Shown one piece after another: positions 17,554-25,134 of a stretch of 64,000 nt of DNA; positions within the stretch are counted from its first letter, which is position 1; the number at the start of each line of letters is the position of its first letter. A model generated the notes under the pieces. That model saw only the letters and a list, made by a program, of their open reading frames with translations. It made no database searches and was not told where the DNA came from. The position numbers were made by a program, and so were the translations under genes. Where the stretch lies: assembly GCF_009711055.1 (NCBI RefSeq), contig NZ_WMJY01000006.1, positions 62,001 through 126,000 on the forward strand. Direction: 5' to 3'. The stretch comes from Myroides pelagicus (GTDB taxonomy: Bacteria > Bacteroidota > Bacteroidia > Flavobacteriales > Flavobacteriaceae).

Positions 17554-17901
17554 TTATCCGCCTACACGTTTTACTTTGTAGCCTTCTTTAGTTAAGTATT
17601 CCATAATCTTGTCTCTGAAGTTTCCTTGGATAATAATGTCTCCGTCTTTGGCACTTCCACCTACTCCGCAAAGTGTTTTAAGTTTCTTTGCTAAAGTTTT
17701 CAAATCCTCTTCATTCCCTTCAAATCCTTTTATAATTGTCGCGATTTTTCCACCGCGATTTTTTTTGTCCAAGTGAGCTTCTAGTCTTTGGTCTTTGGGG
17801 GCAAGTGTTTCTACTGCTTCTTGCGTGTCAAATTCAAAATCTTCATTTGTAGAAAATACAAATCCTCCTAAATCTTCAAAACTATTTGTTTTCTTAGCCA
17901 T
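17554..17901 (-). CDS. SUI1/eIF1-like translation initiation factor (YciH family)
   Basis: The 115-residue protein has an unstructured N-terminal 45 residues and a C-terminal SUI1 domain (KIATIIKGFEG, LKTLCGVGGSAKDGDIIIQG, YKVKRVGG). Bacterial members resemble eukaryotic eIF1 and have been linked to initiation fidelity, but their role in bacteria is weakly defined. It is first in a two-gene unit with the nucleoside phosphorylase. Confidence 0.9.
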   Translation of the reverse strand: MAKKTNSFEDLGGFVFSTNEDFEFDTQEAVETLAPKDQRLEAHLDKKNRGGKIATIIKGFEGNEEDLKTLAKKLKTLCGVGGSAKDGDIIIQGNFRDKIMEYLTKEGYKVKRVGG

Positions 17902-18220
17902 TGTCTATTCGTCTATTATTACTCTTTTATTGCTTATTGTATTTTTCGTTGCGATCTCTTTGTGAAATTTAAATAATACACCCTATTGCGTGCTAAAATA
18001 CTTTTAACGACTTTAGTTGAGTGAGTTAAAGAGTGCTTTTTTAAACGCTTTGTAATATTTAAAAATCATATTGTGGTGGGGAGAAAAATGCTATTCCCAA
18101 ATTTACGAAAAATAAAATAATTAACATTTGTTTTTTAGGGTTTTCCCAAAAAGAAAAACGAGTGGTTTTGATACTATGCGCTAAGAAAGGTCATTGTATT
18201 GTGTAAATTGACGATAGACT

Positions 18221-18356
18221 TGGTTCTAGGAATATAATAGGGTAGTGTGCTGCAACTGTTCTTGAGGTATACGTGCAGTTTTCTTGCCAAGAAGGTAGCT
18301 GTGGGCTAGTAAACTGCACGAATACTGCACCTATTCCTATAGAATTGGTAACCAAA
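18221..18356. repeat. palindromic intergenic element, copy 1
   Basis: The core is a perfect inverted repeat CGTGCAGTTT (18272-18281) and AAACTGCACG (18311-18320) around 29 bases. Further out, TTCTAGGAATA (18223-18233) faces TATTCCTATAGAA (18333-18345), and TTGGTT faces AACCAA. Words such as CTTGAGGTAT, GTGCAGTAT and AGGAATA recur in the element at 43801, suggesting a dispersed palindromic family. Confidence 0.6.
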
Positions 18357-18525
18357 AGTAGGAGGTCGGGTATTTTATAGGGGTTTAGCTGTTGTTTTCT
18401 GTAAGGGAAGTAAGTTGGTTGTCAGCGAAGTATAGTGTTGTGCTCTAACTTTGAAGTATTTTGTCTTTTAGTGCAGTGTATATATTGCGTAGAAGGGATA
18501 TGGTGTGTGAAGAGTTGTAATAAAA

Positions 18526-18558
18526 AATCGAGGACAGCTAAAATGGCTGTCCTCGATT
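18526..18558 (-). terminator. terminator of the 2-oxoglutarate oxygenase gene
   Basis: AATCGAGGACAGC and GCTGTCCTCGATT are perfect 13-base arms around a seven-base loop, followed on the minus strand by a U tract. Confidence 0.9.
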
Positions 18559-18578
18559 AAGATAAACGATTTGTATTT

Positions 18579-19526
18579 TTATTTGATTAATCCTAATTCG
18601 ACAAGACGTTCGTGTAAGAATTCACCAGCAGTGATATCTTCGTATTGTTTTGGATTATCTTTATCTATGCAATTGTTCAGGCAGTTTAGAGGCATTGTCC
18701 CTACAGGGTGCATAAAGAATGGAATAGAGTATCTAGAGGTATTCCATAACTCTCTAGGAGGGTTTACCACTTGATGGATTGTTGATTTTAATCGGTTATT
18801 TGAATGTCTAGATAGCATATCACCAACATTTATCACTAATTCATCATCTTCAGCGATAGCGTCTATCCATTCACCCTTGTGATTTTGTACTTGAAGACCT
18901 TTTCCTTGTGCACCCATTAATAGCGTGATTAGGTTAATGTCTCCATGAGCAGCAGCGCGAACGGCTTCTTTTGGCTCAGTGGTGATTGGAGGGTAGTGAA
19001 TTGGACGCAAGATGCTGTTTCCGTTTTTGACAAAATTGTCGAAGTAGTACTCGTCTAATCCTAAATAAAGGGCTAATGCTCGAAGAACATATACTCCTGT
19101 TTTTTCTAACATTTGATAGGTTTGTTTTCCTACTTGGTTAAAGTTAGCCAATTCATTTACTGTTACATTGGCAGGGTAGGTAGCTTCGAGTACAGGGTCA
19201 TTTTCAACATACTGACCAAAGTGAAAAAATTCTTTCAAGTCTCCTTCAGACTTTCCTTTGGCACTTTCTTTGCCAAAAGAGACATACCCTCGCTGACCAC
19301 CAATACCAGGTATCTCGTATTGTTCTTTTGTCGCTAAAGGTAGGTTGAAAAAATTGCGGACTTCTTCATACAAATTGCCGACCAATTGATCGTCTAAAAA
19401 GTGTCCTTTAAGTGCTACGAATCCAATGTCTTCGTAGGCTTTGCCGATTTCATTTACAAACTTTTGTTTACGTACCGGGTCATCCGATAGGAAATCACGT
19501 AAGTCAACACTAGGAATGTTTTGCAT
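18579..19526 (-). CDS. 2-oxoglutarate/Fe(II)-dependent dioxygenase, isopenicillin N synthase family
   Basis: The 315-residue protein has the N-terminal DIOX_N region (SVDLRDFLSDD, GFVALKGH) and the C-terminal jelly-roll oxygenase core. The iron ligands are His194 and Asp196 (AAHGDINL) and His251 (STIHQVV), and Arg265 of SRYSIPFF should bind 2-oxoglutarate. The family includes flavone, gibberellin and ethylene-forming enzymes in plants and many uncharacterised bacterial oxygenases. The substrate is unknown. It stands alone with its own terminator; no secondary metabolism cluster is present, so antibiotic synthesis is not implied. Confidence 0.88.
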   Translation of the reverse strand: MQNIPSVDLRDFLSDDPVRKQKFVNEIGKAYEDIGFVALKGHFLDDQLVGNLYEEVRNFFNLPLATKEQYEIPGIGGQRGYVSFGKESAKGKSEGDLKEFFHFGQYVENDPVLEATYPANVTVNELANFNQVGKQTYQMLEKTGVYVLRALALYLGLDEYYFDNFVKNGNSILRPIHYPPITTEPKEAVRAAAHGDINLITLLMGAQGKGLQVQNHKGEWIDAIAEDDELVINVGDMLSRHSNNRLKSTIHQVVNPPRELWNTSRYSIPFFMHPVGTMPLNCLNNCIDKDNPKQYEDITAGEFLHERLVELGLIK

Positions 19527-19563
19527 CTTCTAAGTTGTTTTTTGCTTACTGAGTTATTTTGGG

Positions 19564-19571
19564 CAAAAGTA
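19564..19571 (-). promoter_or_regulatory. -7 box TACTTTTG for the oxygenase gene
   Basis: TACTTTTG on the minus strand matches TAnnTTTG, 37 bases before the ATG at 19526. The -33 element is unclear. Confidence 0.45.
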
Positions 19572-19813
19572 ATTTATTTTTAGACAAATTAGTGTTAATA
19601 GGTATAAAGAAACAGAAAACGATTGATTTATATTTTTAGCTAATTATTGATTTTGGGGCAGATAGCTATTGGTGTTTATGATTCTTTCTGTTAATAACGG
19701 TCATGTTTTTCTTTCGTAGTGGTAGTTAAATATGAGAATATTTTTGACTAGATAGGTGAAAGATTAGAATTTTTTTATAAATTCATACAATTAATGTGTT
19801 AAATACAAAATCT

Positions 19814-20050
19814 ATGAAGCTACCTATTGAATTAAAAGAAAGCGAGTTTGTAGTCCTAGTGACTGTTGATATTGATCCTAAATATAAAATGAGTAATGCG
19901 GATCAGTTTTATAATACTTTGCCGAAGAGTTTTAAGCCTATTTTTAAAAAGGCTGTAGGCTCTACACTTCGGGTGTATTGTGTGTGCAATAATGAAGATG
20001 ACTTTATGTTTTGTTTGAGACAGACGGGTTACAAGACTACTTTGTTGTAG
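19814..20050 (+). CDS. small conserved-looking protein of unknown function
   Basis: I do not recognise this 78-residue protein. The frame could start with GTG at 19796, but the ATG at 19814 (MKLPIELKESEF) is the likelier start. It has no signal peptide or membrane segment, is charged, and contains CVCNNEDDFMFCLRQTG near the C-terminus with three cysteines. It ends 22 bases before ybaK and is likely co-transcribed with it. Codon use resembles the neighbours, which supports a real gene. Confidence 0.6.
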   Translation: MKLPIELKESEFVVLVTVDIDPKYKMSNADQFYNTLPKSFKPIFKKAVGSTLRVYCVCNNEDDFMFCLRQTGYKTTLL

Positions 20051-20072
20051 CTTTGTAGTCAAACAATATAGC

Positions 20073-20564
20073 ATGGCAAAAAAAACAACAAAAATACAAA
20101 AGACCAATGCCCTGAGAATACTAGACGGTGAAAAAGTGGCTTATAGTGTGCATCAGTACGATATAGCTGATGGGGTAATTGATGGGAGGTCGGTCTGTGA
20201 CAAATTAGGGTTGTCTCCTGTGGAATCGTATAAGACTTTAGTAGGTTCAGGTAAAGATGCAGAAGTTTATGTATATGTAGTTCCGATAGAATCAGAGTTG
20301 GATCTTAAAAAGGCTGCTATGGCTTGTGGTGAGAAAAAGGTGGAGTTGATTGCGGTCAAGGATATATTAGCGATTACTGGATATATACGAGGTGGGTGTT
20401 CGCCTATAGGGATGAAGAAAAAATATAAGACCTATATAGATAGCGCTGTATTGAGATTGGAGAAGGTATATGTGAGTGGGGGTAAAAAAGGAATGACCAT
20501 TGGGCTAAACCCTCAAGATTTAGTTAAAGCTTCGAGAGCTGAGCTTGTTAATTTAGTTAAATAA
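20073..20564 (+). CDS. ybaK: YbaK/EbsC-type Cys-tRNA(Pro) deacylase
   Basis: The 163-residue protein is an aminoacyl-tRNA editing domain of the YbaK family, which hydrolyses Cys-tRNA(Pro) mischarged by prolyl-tRNA synthetase. The conserved Lys lies in ESYKTLVG (about residue 52), and the family motif GYIRGGCSPIGMKKKYKTYID (residues 107-127) with GGKKGMTIGL is clear. The length is normal. It follows the small gene at 19814 by 22 bases and is closed by a terminator. Confidence 0.92.
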   Translation: MAKKTTKIQKTNALRILDGEKVAYSVHQYDIADGVIDGRSVCDKLGLSPVESYKTLVGSGKDAEVYVYVVPIESELDLKKAAMACGEKKVELIAVKDILAITGYIRGGCSPIGMKKKYKTYIDSAVLRLEKVYVSGGKKGMTIGLNPQDLVKASRAELVNLVK

Positions 20565-20587
20565 GATTTACTGTATTTGTGAAAATG

Positions 20588-20630
20588 AAAAGGATAGACC
20601 TGTGTATAAGCACGGGTTTATCCTTTTTTT
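20588..20630 (+). terminator. terminator of ybaK
   Basis: A 17-base stem (20588-20604 with 20611-20627, two imperfect pairs) around a six-base loop is followed by a T run. Confidence 0.82.
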
Positions 20631-20882
20631 GATTTGTTTAATTGTGTTATTTATGTTAAAATAAAGTACACTAATTGTGTTTTGGGGGTTGTTTTTCTAT
20701 TCTTTTTATGAAAATTTAAAGAATAAAACGAAATGTAGAGAGGTGTTTTTTGTTTGTAAATGATATAAAAACTGCAATATTTATTAAGAAGAGTAAAACT
20801 CTTTAATTATCATTAAGTAATAGGTTAATTAATCTGATAATAAAATAATATTAACATAATTTATTTATAATGCTTGTTTTTT

Positions 20883-20890
20883 TACATTTG
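20883..20890 (+). promoter_or_regulatory. -7 box TACATTTG for the surface-protein operon
   Basis: TACATTTG matches TAnnTTTG and lies 95 bases before the ATG at 20986, predicting a leader of about 90 bases. Confidence 0.5.
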
Positions 20891-20898
20891 TATAGTTA

Positions 20899-20967
20899 AT
20901 GAAAACAATAGACGATTTAACGACGAAAAATTATTGTTATGATTTTTTATTGTTTCTTAAAGTATAA
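20899..20967 (+). CDS. possible 22-residue leader peptide
   Basis: A short frame starting MKTIDDLTTK begins just after the predicted transcription start and stops 18 bases before the downstream gene. It could be a leader peptide or chance. No attenuator hairpin is obvious. Confidence 0.2.
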   Translation: MKTIDDLTTKNYCYDFLLFLKV

Positions 20968-20985
20968 TGTAAAATCAATATAAAC

Positions 20986-22800
20986 ATGAAAAAAAGAATT
21001 TCTACTCTATTCTTACTGGCATTAACAATGTCAGCTTACGCTCAGGACAAACCTGGGGTAGGTATTGGTAATCCATTGCCATCACAGTCTGCAATGCTTG
21101 ACATTACAGCACCTGACAAAGGGGTTTTGATCCCGCGTGTAGCACTTACAGATCTTACTAAGTATTCTCCAATTGTAGGAGGGGAAGAAGCAGGGTTGTT
21201 GGTGTATAACAATAATGAAGTGAAAGATGCAAATGATAAGGTAATAGTTGCGGTAGGTTTTTACTATTGGACCAAAGCTGTAGCACCTGCTACTGCTGGT
21301 AAATGGGAATTAGTTACTTCTCAATCAATTGTTGATAGATTAATTAATCGAATCGAGGTGATTGAAAAAGCAACAGGAACAGGAGCAGATGGTAAAGATG
21401 GAGGTACTGTGGTGTATGTGCCTGGAGAAAAAGGGGAAAATGGAAAAGATGGAACACTTGGTAGTATTGTAATCATTGATAAAGATGGTAATAAAAAAGA
21501 CGTTCCTACAGATGAGCTATTGTTAGGATTCGAGTCAGAAACATTCTTTCATGTAGATGAAAAGGATTCTACAGTTCCTGTTGATCCAAACAATCCTTCG
21601 GCTGGATTCAAGAAGATTAAAACGCTTTACTACTACAGTGAGTTAGCAATATCAAACTGGAAGTTGGAGCAAATTAAAAAGGGAACTTATGTTAAAGGAG
21701 CAAAACCTTCTGCAACTGATATAGGTGGTATTACTACAGCGGTTGAGGGAGTAACAAAAATTGATATTAGTTCAATTGTTAGTTCAGACTTCAAAAAAAT
21801 TGTAGAGGACAACTCTAAAACAATTTCTGAGAAAATTAATAAATTAGATGGAAGTATTTCTATTGTAAATGATGGAGATGCTACAAATCCTAATTATAAG
21901 TTCGTAATTCAGAAGTTGAAAGACGATGGAACTCCTGATGCTGCACAAGAAATTTTCTTCAATGCAATGGAGACTAAAACATCATTTGGTAAAACAGTAG
22001 GTAATGATACAGCTGCAGAAGTTGCAGATGCGAAAGTTGCTCCGACAGCTGATGATTTGAAGAAAAAAGGATATATCGCTTATAAGTATTTTGGAGAAGA
22101 GAAAGATGTTAATGGAGATCCAATTCCACACTATATCAATGTAACAGCTGATATGAAAACGATTCTTGAGACAAATACAGAGATTCGCAATCAAATTACA
22201 CAAGTAATTAAAGAGGTTAAGCCTGTTGAACCAGATCCAAATAATCCAGATCCAGTTGACCCAACGAAACCGGTAGATCCAAAGGCTTACGGTAATGTTT
22301 ATTACGGTAAGGTAAACTCTAACATGGAACCGGTATTATACTCAGTAGATGAAACAGGAAAAATTCACTACATCAATATCTCTCAAAATATCATTAACGA
22401 GATCACAAATAATCAAGACGTAATTGAGAAGATAAAAGAAGTTACTACTAAGGTTATAACAGAAGGAGAAGGAGTGAATACTGGAGAGGTAATCGATGGT
22501 TTCTACGTGAAAAAAGGTTACGCAACAGTTACTGTTAATGATGCTTATGGTTATGATAGTGCATTTCAAGGAACTATTCCAGTGTCTAAGTTTGCTCGTT
22601 TAGTGAAAGTTAGTGTGTTGAAAGGTGGAGTAAACGGACAGTTAGTTGTTGATTCTGCAACAGAAGTAGTATGTAATTCAGGAGCAGGAGACGCAGGTAC
22701 ATTGAAATTTAGCTTCGGTATGGGTGAATTATACACACCAGTATTAAATGGTGATTATAATGTAATATTTGAGTATATCAGTACTGATGCAAAACAATAA
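20986..22800 (+). CDS. exported protein with short collagen-like segment
   Basis: The 604-residue protein has a signal peptide ending at about Ala19-Gln20. It then carries the GVGIGNPLPSQSAMLDI and GVLIPRVALTDLT motifs seen at the N-terminus of many secreted Bacteroidota surface proteins, a GFYYW motif, a short coiled coil near 112-130, and Gly-X-Y-like repeats at about 131-157 (GADGKDGG, GEKGENGKDG). A long beta-rich middle and a Pro/Asp-rich linker (DPNNPDPVDPTKP) precede a C-terminal domain of about 100 residues. No type IX sorting domain is evident. The function is unknown; a cell-surface or adhesin-like role is inference. A broken paralogue follows. Confidence 0.8.
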   Translation: MKKRISTLFLLALTMSAYAQDKPGVGIGNPLPSQSAMLDITAPDKGVLIPRVALTDLTKYSPIVGGEEAGLLVYNNNEVKDANDKVIVAVGFYYWTKAVAPATAGKWELVTSQSIVDRLINRIEVIEKATGTGADGKDGGTVVYVPGEKGENGKDGTLGSIVIIDKDGNKKDVPTDELLLGFESETFFHVDEKDSTVPVDPNNPSAGFKKIKTLYYYSELAISNWKLEQIKKGTYVKGAKPSATDIGGITTAVEGVTKIDISSIVSSDFKKIVEDNSKTISEKINKLDGSISIVNDGDATNPNYKFVIQKLKDDGTPDAAQEIFFNAMETKTSFGKTVGNDTAAEVADAKVAPTADDLKKKGYIAYKYFGEEKDVNGDPIPHYINVTADMKTILETNTEIRNQITQVIKEVKPVEPDPNNPDPVDPTKPVDPKAYGNVYYGKVNSNMEPVLYSVDETGKIHYINISQNIINEITNNQDVIEKIKEVTTKVITEGEGVNTGEVIDGFYVKKGYATVTVNDAYGYDSAFQGTIPVSKFARLVKVSVLKGGVNGQLVVDSATEVVCNSGAGDAGTLKFSFGMGELYTPVLNGDYNVIFEYISTDAKQ

Positions 22801-22816
22801 GTATTAATTATAAAAA

Positions 22817-24082
22817 ATGCTTAGAATGAAAAAGTATATAATTATATGTACTGCCTTGTTTGGGATGTCCTTTTTAGGACATGCCCAAGTGGGGATTGGT
22901 ACTAAAAATCCATCACCTTCTGCTTTGTTAGAAGTGACTTCGAAAGATGGTAATCAAGGGGTTATTTTGCTTAAGATTGCCTTGACGAGTCTAACTTCGT
23001 TTGCTCCATCAATGGACAAAGATAAAGAGGGGCGTGATATGAAAGTAGATCCTAGAAATTTGGGTCTTATTGTCTACAATACGACAGTAAATAAAACGGC
23101 GGGATTAAGTGCAGGTTTCTATTATTGGACGGGTGCAACGTGGACCAAAGTTACAGATACTGAACTTTTAAAGACTACTATCACTGAAGAGATTAAAAAA
23201 GTTGTTCCTACAGAAGATAAAGGTAAGAGTAGTTTTGTAATCTTTAATAAAGATGCTGCTGAAGGTAATGGGAAAGGAGTTTTCTTTACTGTTGAAAAAA
23301 CAGCTAATGAAGTGCCTGTTATTAGTGCCGTTGATTTTAAGTCTTTAGTAGAGAGAGATGAAACTGCAACAAAAATCCAAAAGAGAGATGGTGCAGAAGT
23401 ATTTACTGATGCAACTACATAGCCTCTTCCAAAAGAAGGTAGAATTGTCTATAAATATACATCTGAGGATAAAGATTTTTATATCGATATGACTAATGAT
23501 GTATATAATTCGATTAAGAATGATACATTGATTCAGAATTATTTTGACAATAAGATTACAACGCATCTGACCCAAGGAGGTAATGTGTATTTTGGGGATC
23601 ACGATGAGAATGCTTCAACTGATGAGGTATTATATTTTACTGATCCAGCTACTAAGCAAGCAACTCCAATTGATTTGAATACCTATATTCAAAAGTTCTT
23701 TACAGATAATACAGATAATTCTGTAATTAATCAAATTCGTAAGGCAATGGGATATGATATTACAATGGCTGTTTCTAGTACAGGAAATAAGTTTCATGGT
23801 AAAGATATCATGGTATTTAGTGGAGATGTTGAAGTATATGAAGGAAATGCGGAGACATCTGGTGTAGAAATGCCAGTTGATTATCGATCAAACCTGCATA
23901 AAATTTACAGTGTTACACTTTATGATGCCGAGGATAACTTAGTAGATGTTGGTATTACGGATATACGTGTAGATTCACGTAAGATTTTGTTTGCTTTAGG
24001 TAATGGTAATATTTTTGATACTTTACCAAAAGGATATTATACCGCTGTAATTGAGTTTACTGCTAAAGAGAGTAAAAAGTAA
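22817..24082 (+). pseudogene. paralogue of the collagen-like surface gene, interrupted by an amber codon
   Basis: A frame of 422 codons runs from ATG 22817 (or 22826) to TAA 24082 with one in-frame TAG at 23420-23422. The first 201 residues have a signal peptide and the GVGIGTKNPSPSALLEV and GVILLKIALTSLT motifs shared with the upstream protein. After the TAG the frame continues at once (PLPKEGRIVYKYTSEDKDFYID), matching the upstream paralogue's KKGYIAYKYFGEEKD segment, and includes a C-terminal domain. A single change from CAG or AAG would restore it. It lacks the collagen-like part. It could be expressed as a truncated 201-residue protein. The gap to the upstream gene is 16 bases. Confidence 0.85.
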
Positions 24083-24105
24083 TTGAGTAGTTATTTTATA
24101 CGATT

Positions 24106-24146
24106 ATAAAAGAGCTTGTGCATAGTACAGGCTCTTTTATTTTTAC
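24106..24146 (+). terminator. terminator of the surface-protein operon
   Basis: ATAAAAGAGC (24106-24115) pairs perfectly with GCTCTTTTAT (24131-24140), followed by a T run. Confidence 0.8.
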
Positions 24147-24157
24147 ATACAAAGTAA

Positions 24158-24187
24158 AAAAAGGAACTGCATTTGCAGTTCCTTTTT
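24158..24187. terminator. strong symmetric terminator between convergent broken genes
   Basis: AAAAAGGAACTGCA and TGCAGTTCCTTTTT form a perfect 14-base stem with a two-base centre, giving U tracts in both directions. It serves the minus-strand pseudogene ending at 24207 and backs up the plus-strand terminator at 24106. Confidence 0.85.
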
Positions 24188-24206
24188 CATTTTCGACCAT
24201 CTTACT

Positions 24207-24582
24207 TTAATGTTGCATAGTTAAAGAATATAGTTTGTCGTTTATTGTAGATATTGCTCTATTACTATTGTATTTGTTTAGTTCCTTTTCAGTTATTTGA
24301 CACGTTGTCTTTAAAAGTTCTAAGTCTTTGATATGGTTGCTTTTTAGGTGATTTTCTTCTTTTATGATTACTTTTTTTAGCTCGCCATAAAAATCTAGAA
24401 GTTCTAGCTTAAGACTTTTAATATTTGAAAGATTGTATGATTCTAATATATTATTGATGCCTAGTATTGTGTAATTGTTTTTACTGATATTAGGTGAGTA
24501 AATCTTGAAGGATTATACTGTATTCTTTTTTCTTGAGAACGTGATCAAAGTATCGTTCTAAGTCTGTGTTAAAGTGGTTCAT
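24207..24582 (-). pseudogene. small gene of unknown function broken by a frameshift
   Basis: From an ATG at 24580-24582 the frame reads MNHFNTDLERYFDHVLKKKE and stops at 24490-24492. A second frame, open from 24512, continues as KIYSPNISKNNYTILGINN and runs about 100 codons to TAA at 24207-24209 (ending YSLTMQH). The span of 376 bases is one more than a multiple of three, so one extra base near 24493-24512 explains both halves. The joined product would have about 125 residues, be soluble, charged and helical. I recognise no family. It keeps an intact promoter box and a terminator, so the break is recent or a sequencing error. Confidence 0.7.
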
Positions 24583-24605
24583 TATAGTAATCTATTTGCT
24601 TTATA

Positions 24606-24613
24606 CAAAAATA
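24606..24613 (-). promoter_or_regulatory. -7 box TATTTTTG for the frameshifted gene
   Basis: TATTTTTG on the minus strand lies 23 bases before the ATG at 24582 and matches TAnnTTTG. Confidence 0.5.
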
Positions 24614-24881
24614 GTTAACTATTTTAATTTTGTGTGTTTAGGTTTGTTATTTTGTTAAAAAATAAGGAATAAATAATTATTTTAATATATGTTGTTTGTT
24701 TTGTTTATAGGGGAGTCTTGAGTTGCGAATAATTCGATTTATATCGTTATTTCTTGCTAGTTCCGTATTGTAATTGGGTGTCGTTTCTATACCTAGCCCT
24801 TAGTTTTAGTTGAGATTTCTATAATTACCAGTTGATATGCGTGTGTGAACTGGGTTTTGAGATTAAATTTTAATACAAAAA

Positions 24882-24913
24882 ATAGGGGGCTAATATCAGA
24901 ATTAGCCCCCTAT
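24882..24913 (-). terminator. terminator of the holA operon
   Basis: ATAGGGGGCTAAT and ATTAGCCCCCTAT are perfect 13-base arms around a six-base loop, followed on the minus strand by TTTTTTGT. Confidence 0.9.
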
Positions 24914-24934
24914 ATTGTTATGATTTTAAAACAA

Positions 24935-25123
24935 TTAAACTCTTCCTTTAAGTGCATTAAATACCCAAGCGATGGCTAGAAAGCCAACACCTACAGTTGT
25001 GAATCCCCATCCTGCAATTTCAGAATATTTGAAAGCTCCTAAACAAACCAATAGGGCACCCATAGCAATCATGATCAGCGTCGCGTATCCTAGTATTTTG
25101 TTCTTGTCTAACTTGTAAGCCAT
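24935..25123 (-). CDS. CAL67264 family small membrane protein
   Basis: The 62-residue protein has two hydrophobic segments (about 13-30 and 35-55) split by FKYSEIAGWGF and a basic C-terminus. It matches the flavobacterial CAL67264 family, whose function is unknown. It lies 11 bases downstream of holA and shares its transcript, ending at the strong terminator at 24882. Confidence 0.85.
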   Translation of the reverse strand: MAYKLDKNKILGYATLIMIAMGALLVCLGAFKYSEIAGWGFTTVGVGFLAIAWVFNALKGRV

Positions 25124-25134
25124 AATATATATGT

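Larger units (their letters stand above)
17902..18578. other. 677-base spacer with a palindromic element
   Basis: No credible gene is visible. It includes the upstream region of the SUI1 gene, a palindromic repeat at about 18221-18356 (listed separately), and the terminator of the oxygenase gene at 18526-18558. The rest shows nothing I can name. Confidence 0.6.
20565..20985. other. 421-base spacer upstream of the collagen-like surface gene
   Basis: The spacer holds the ybaK terminator, an AT-rich stretch, a TAnnTTTG promoter box at 20883-20890 and a 22-codon reading frame at 20899-20967 in the leader of the downstream gene. Nothing else is evident. Confidence 0.6.
24583..24934. other. 352-base spacer
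   Basis: It holds the promoter of the frameshifted gene and the terminator of the CAL67264-family gene (24882-24913). No gene is visible in the rest. Confidence 0.6.

Noticed and set aside
18579..19526. A penicillin or other antibiotic cluster centred on an isopenicillin N synthase-like gene
   Set aside because: The gene is alone, with no NRPS or tailoring genes; the family is wide and mostly uncharacterised in bacteria.
20986..22800. Type IX secretion sorting domain at the C-terminus of the collagen-like protein
   Set aside because: The last 80 residues lack the conserved glycine and lysine pattern of type A or B sorting domains; export by another route must be assumed.
23420..23422. UAG decoded as an amino acid (pyrrolysine or read-through)
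   Set aside because: Nothing in the window suggests amber decoding; prfA, the factor reading UAG, is intact. A simple nonsense mutation is enough.
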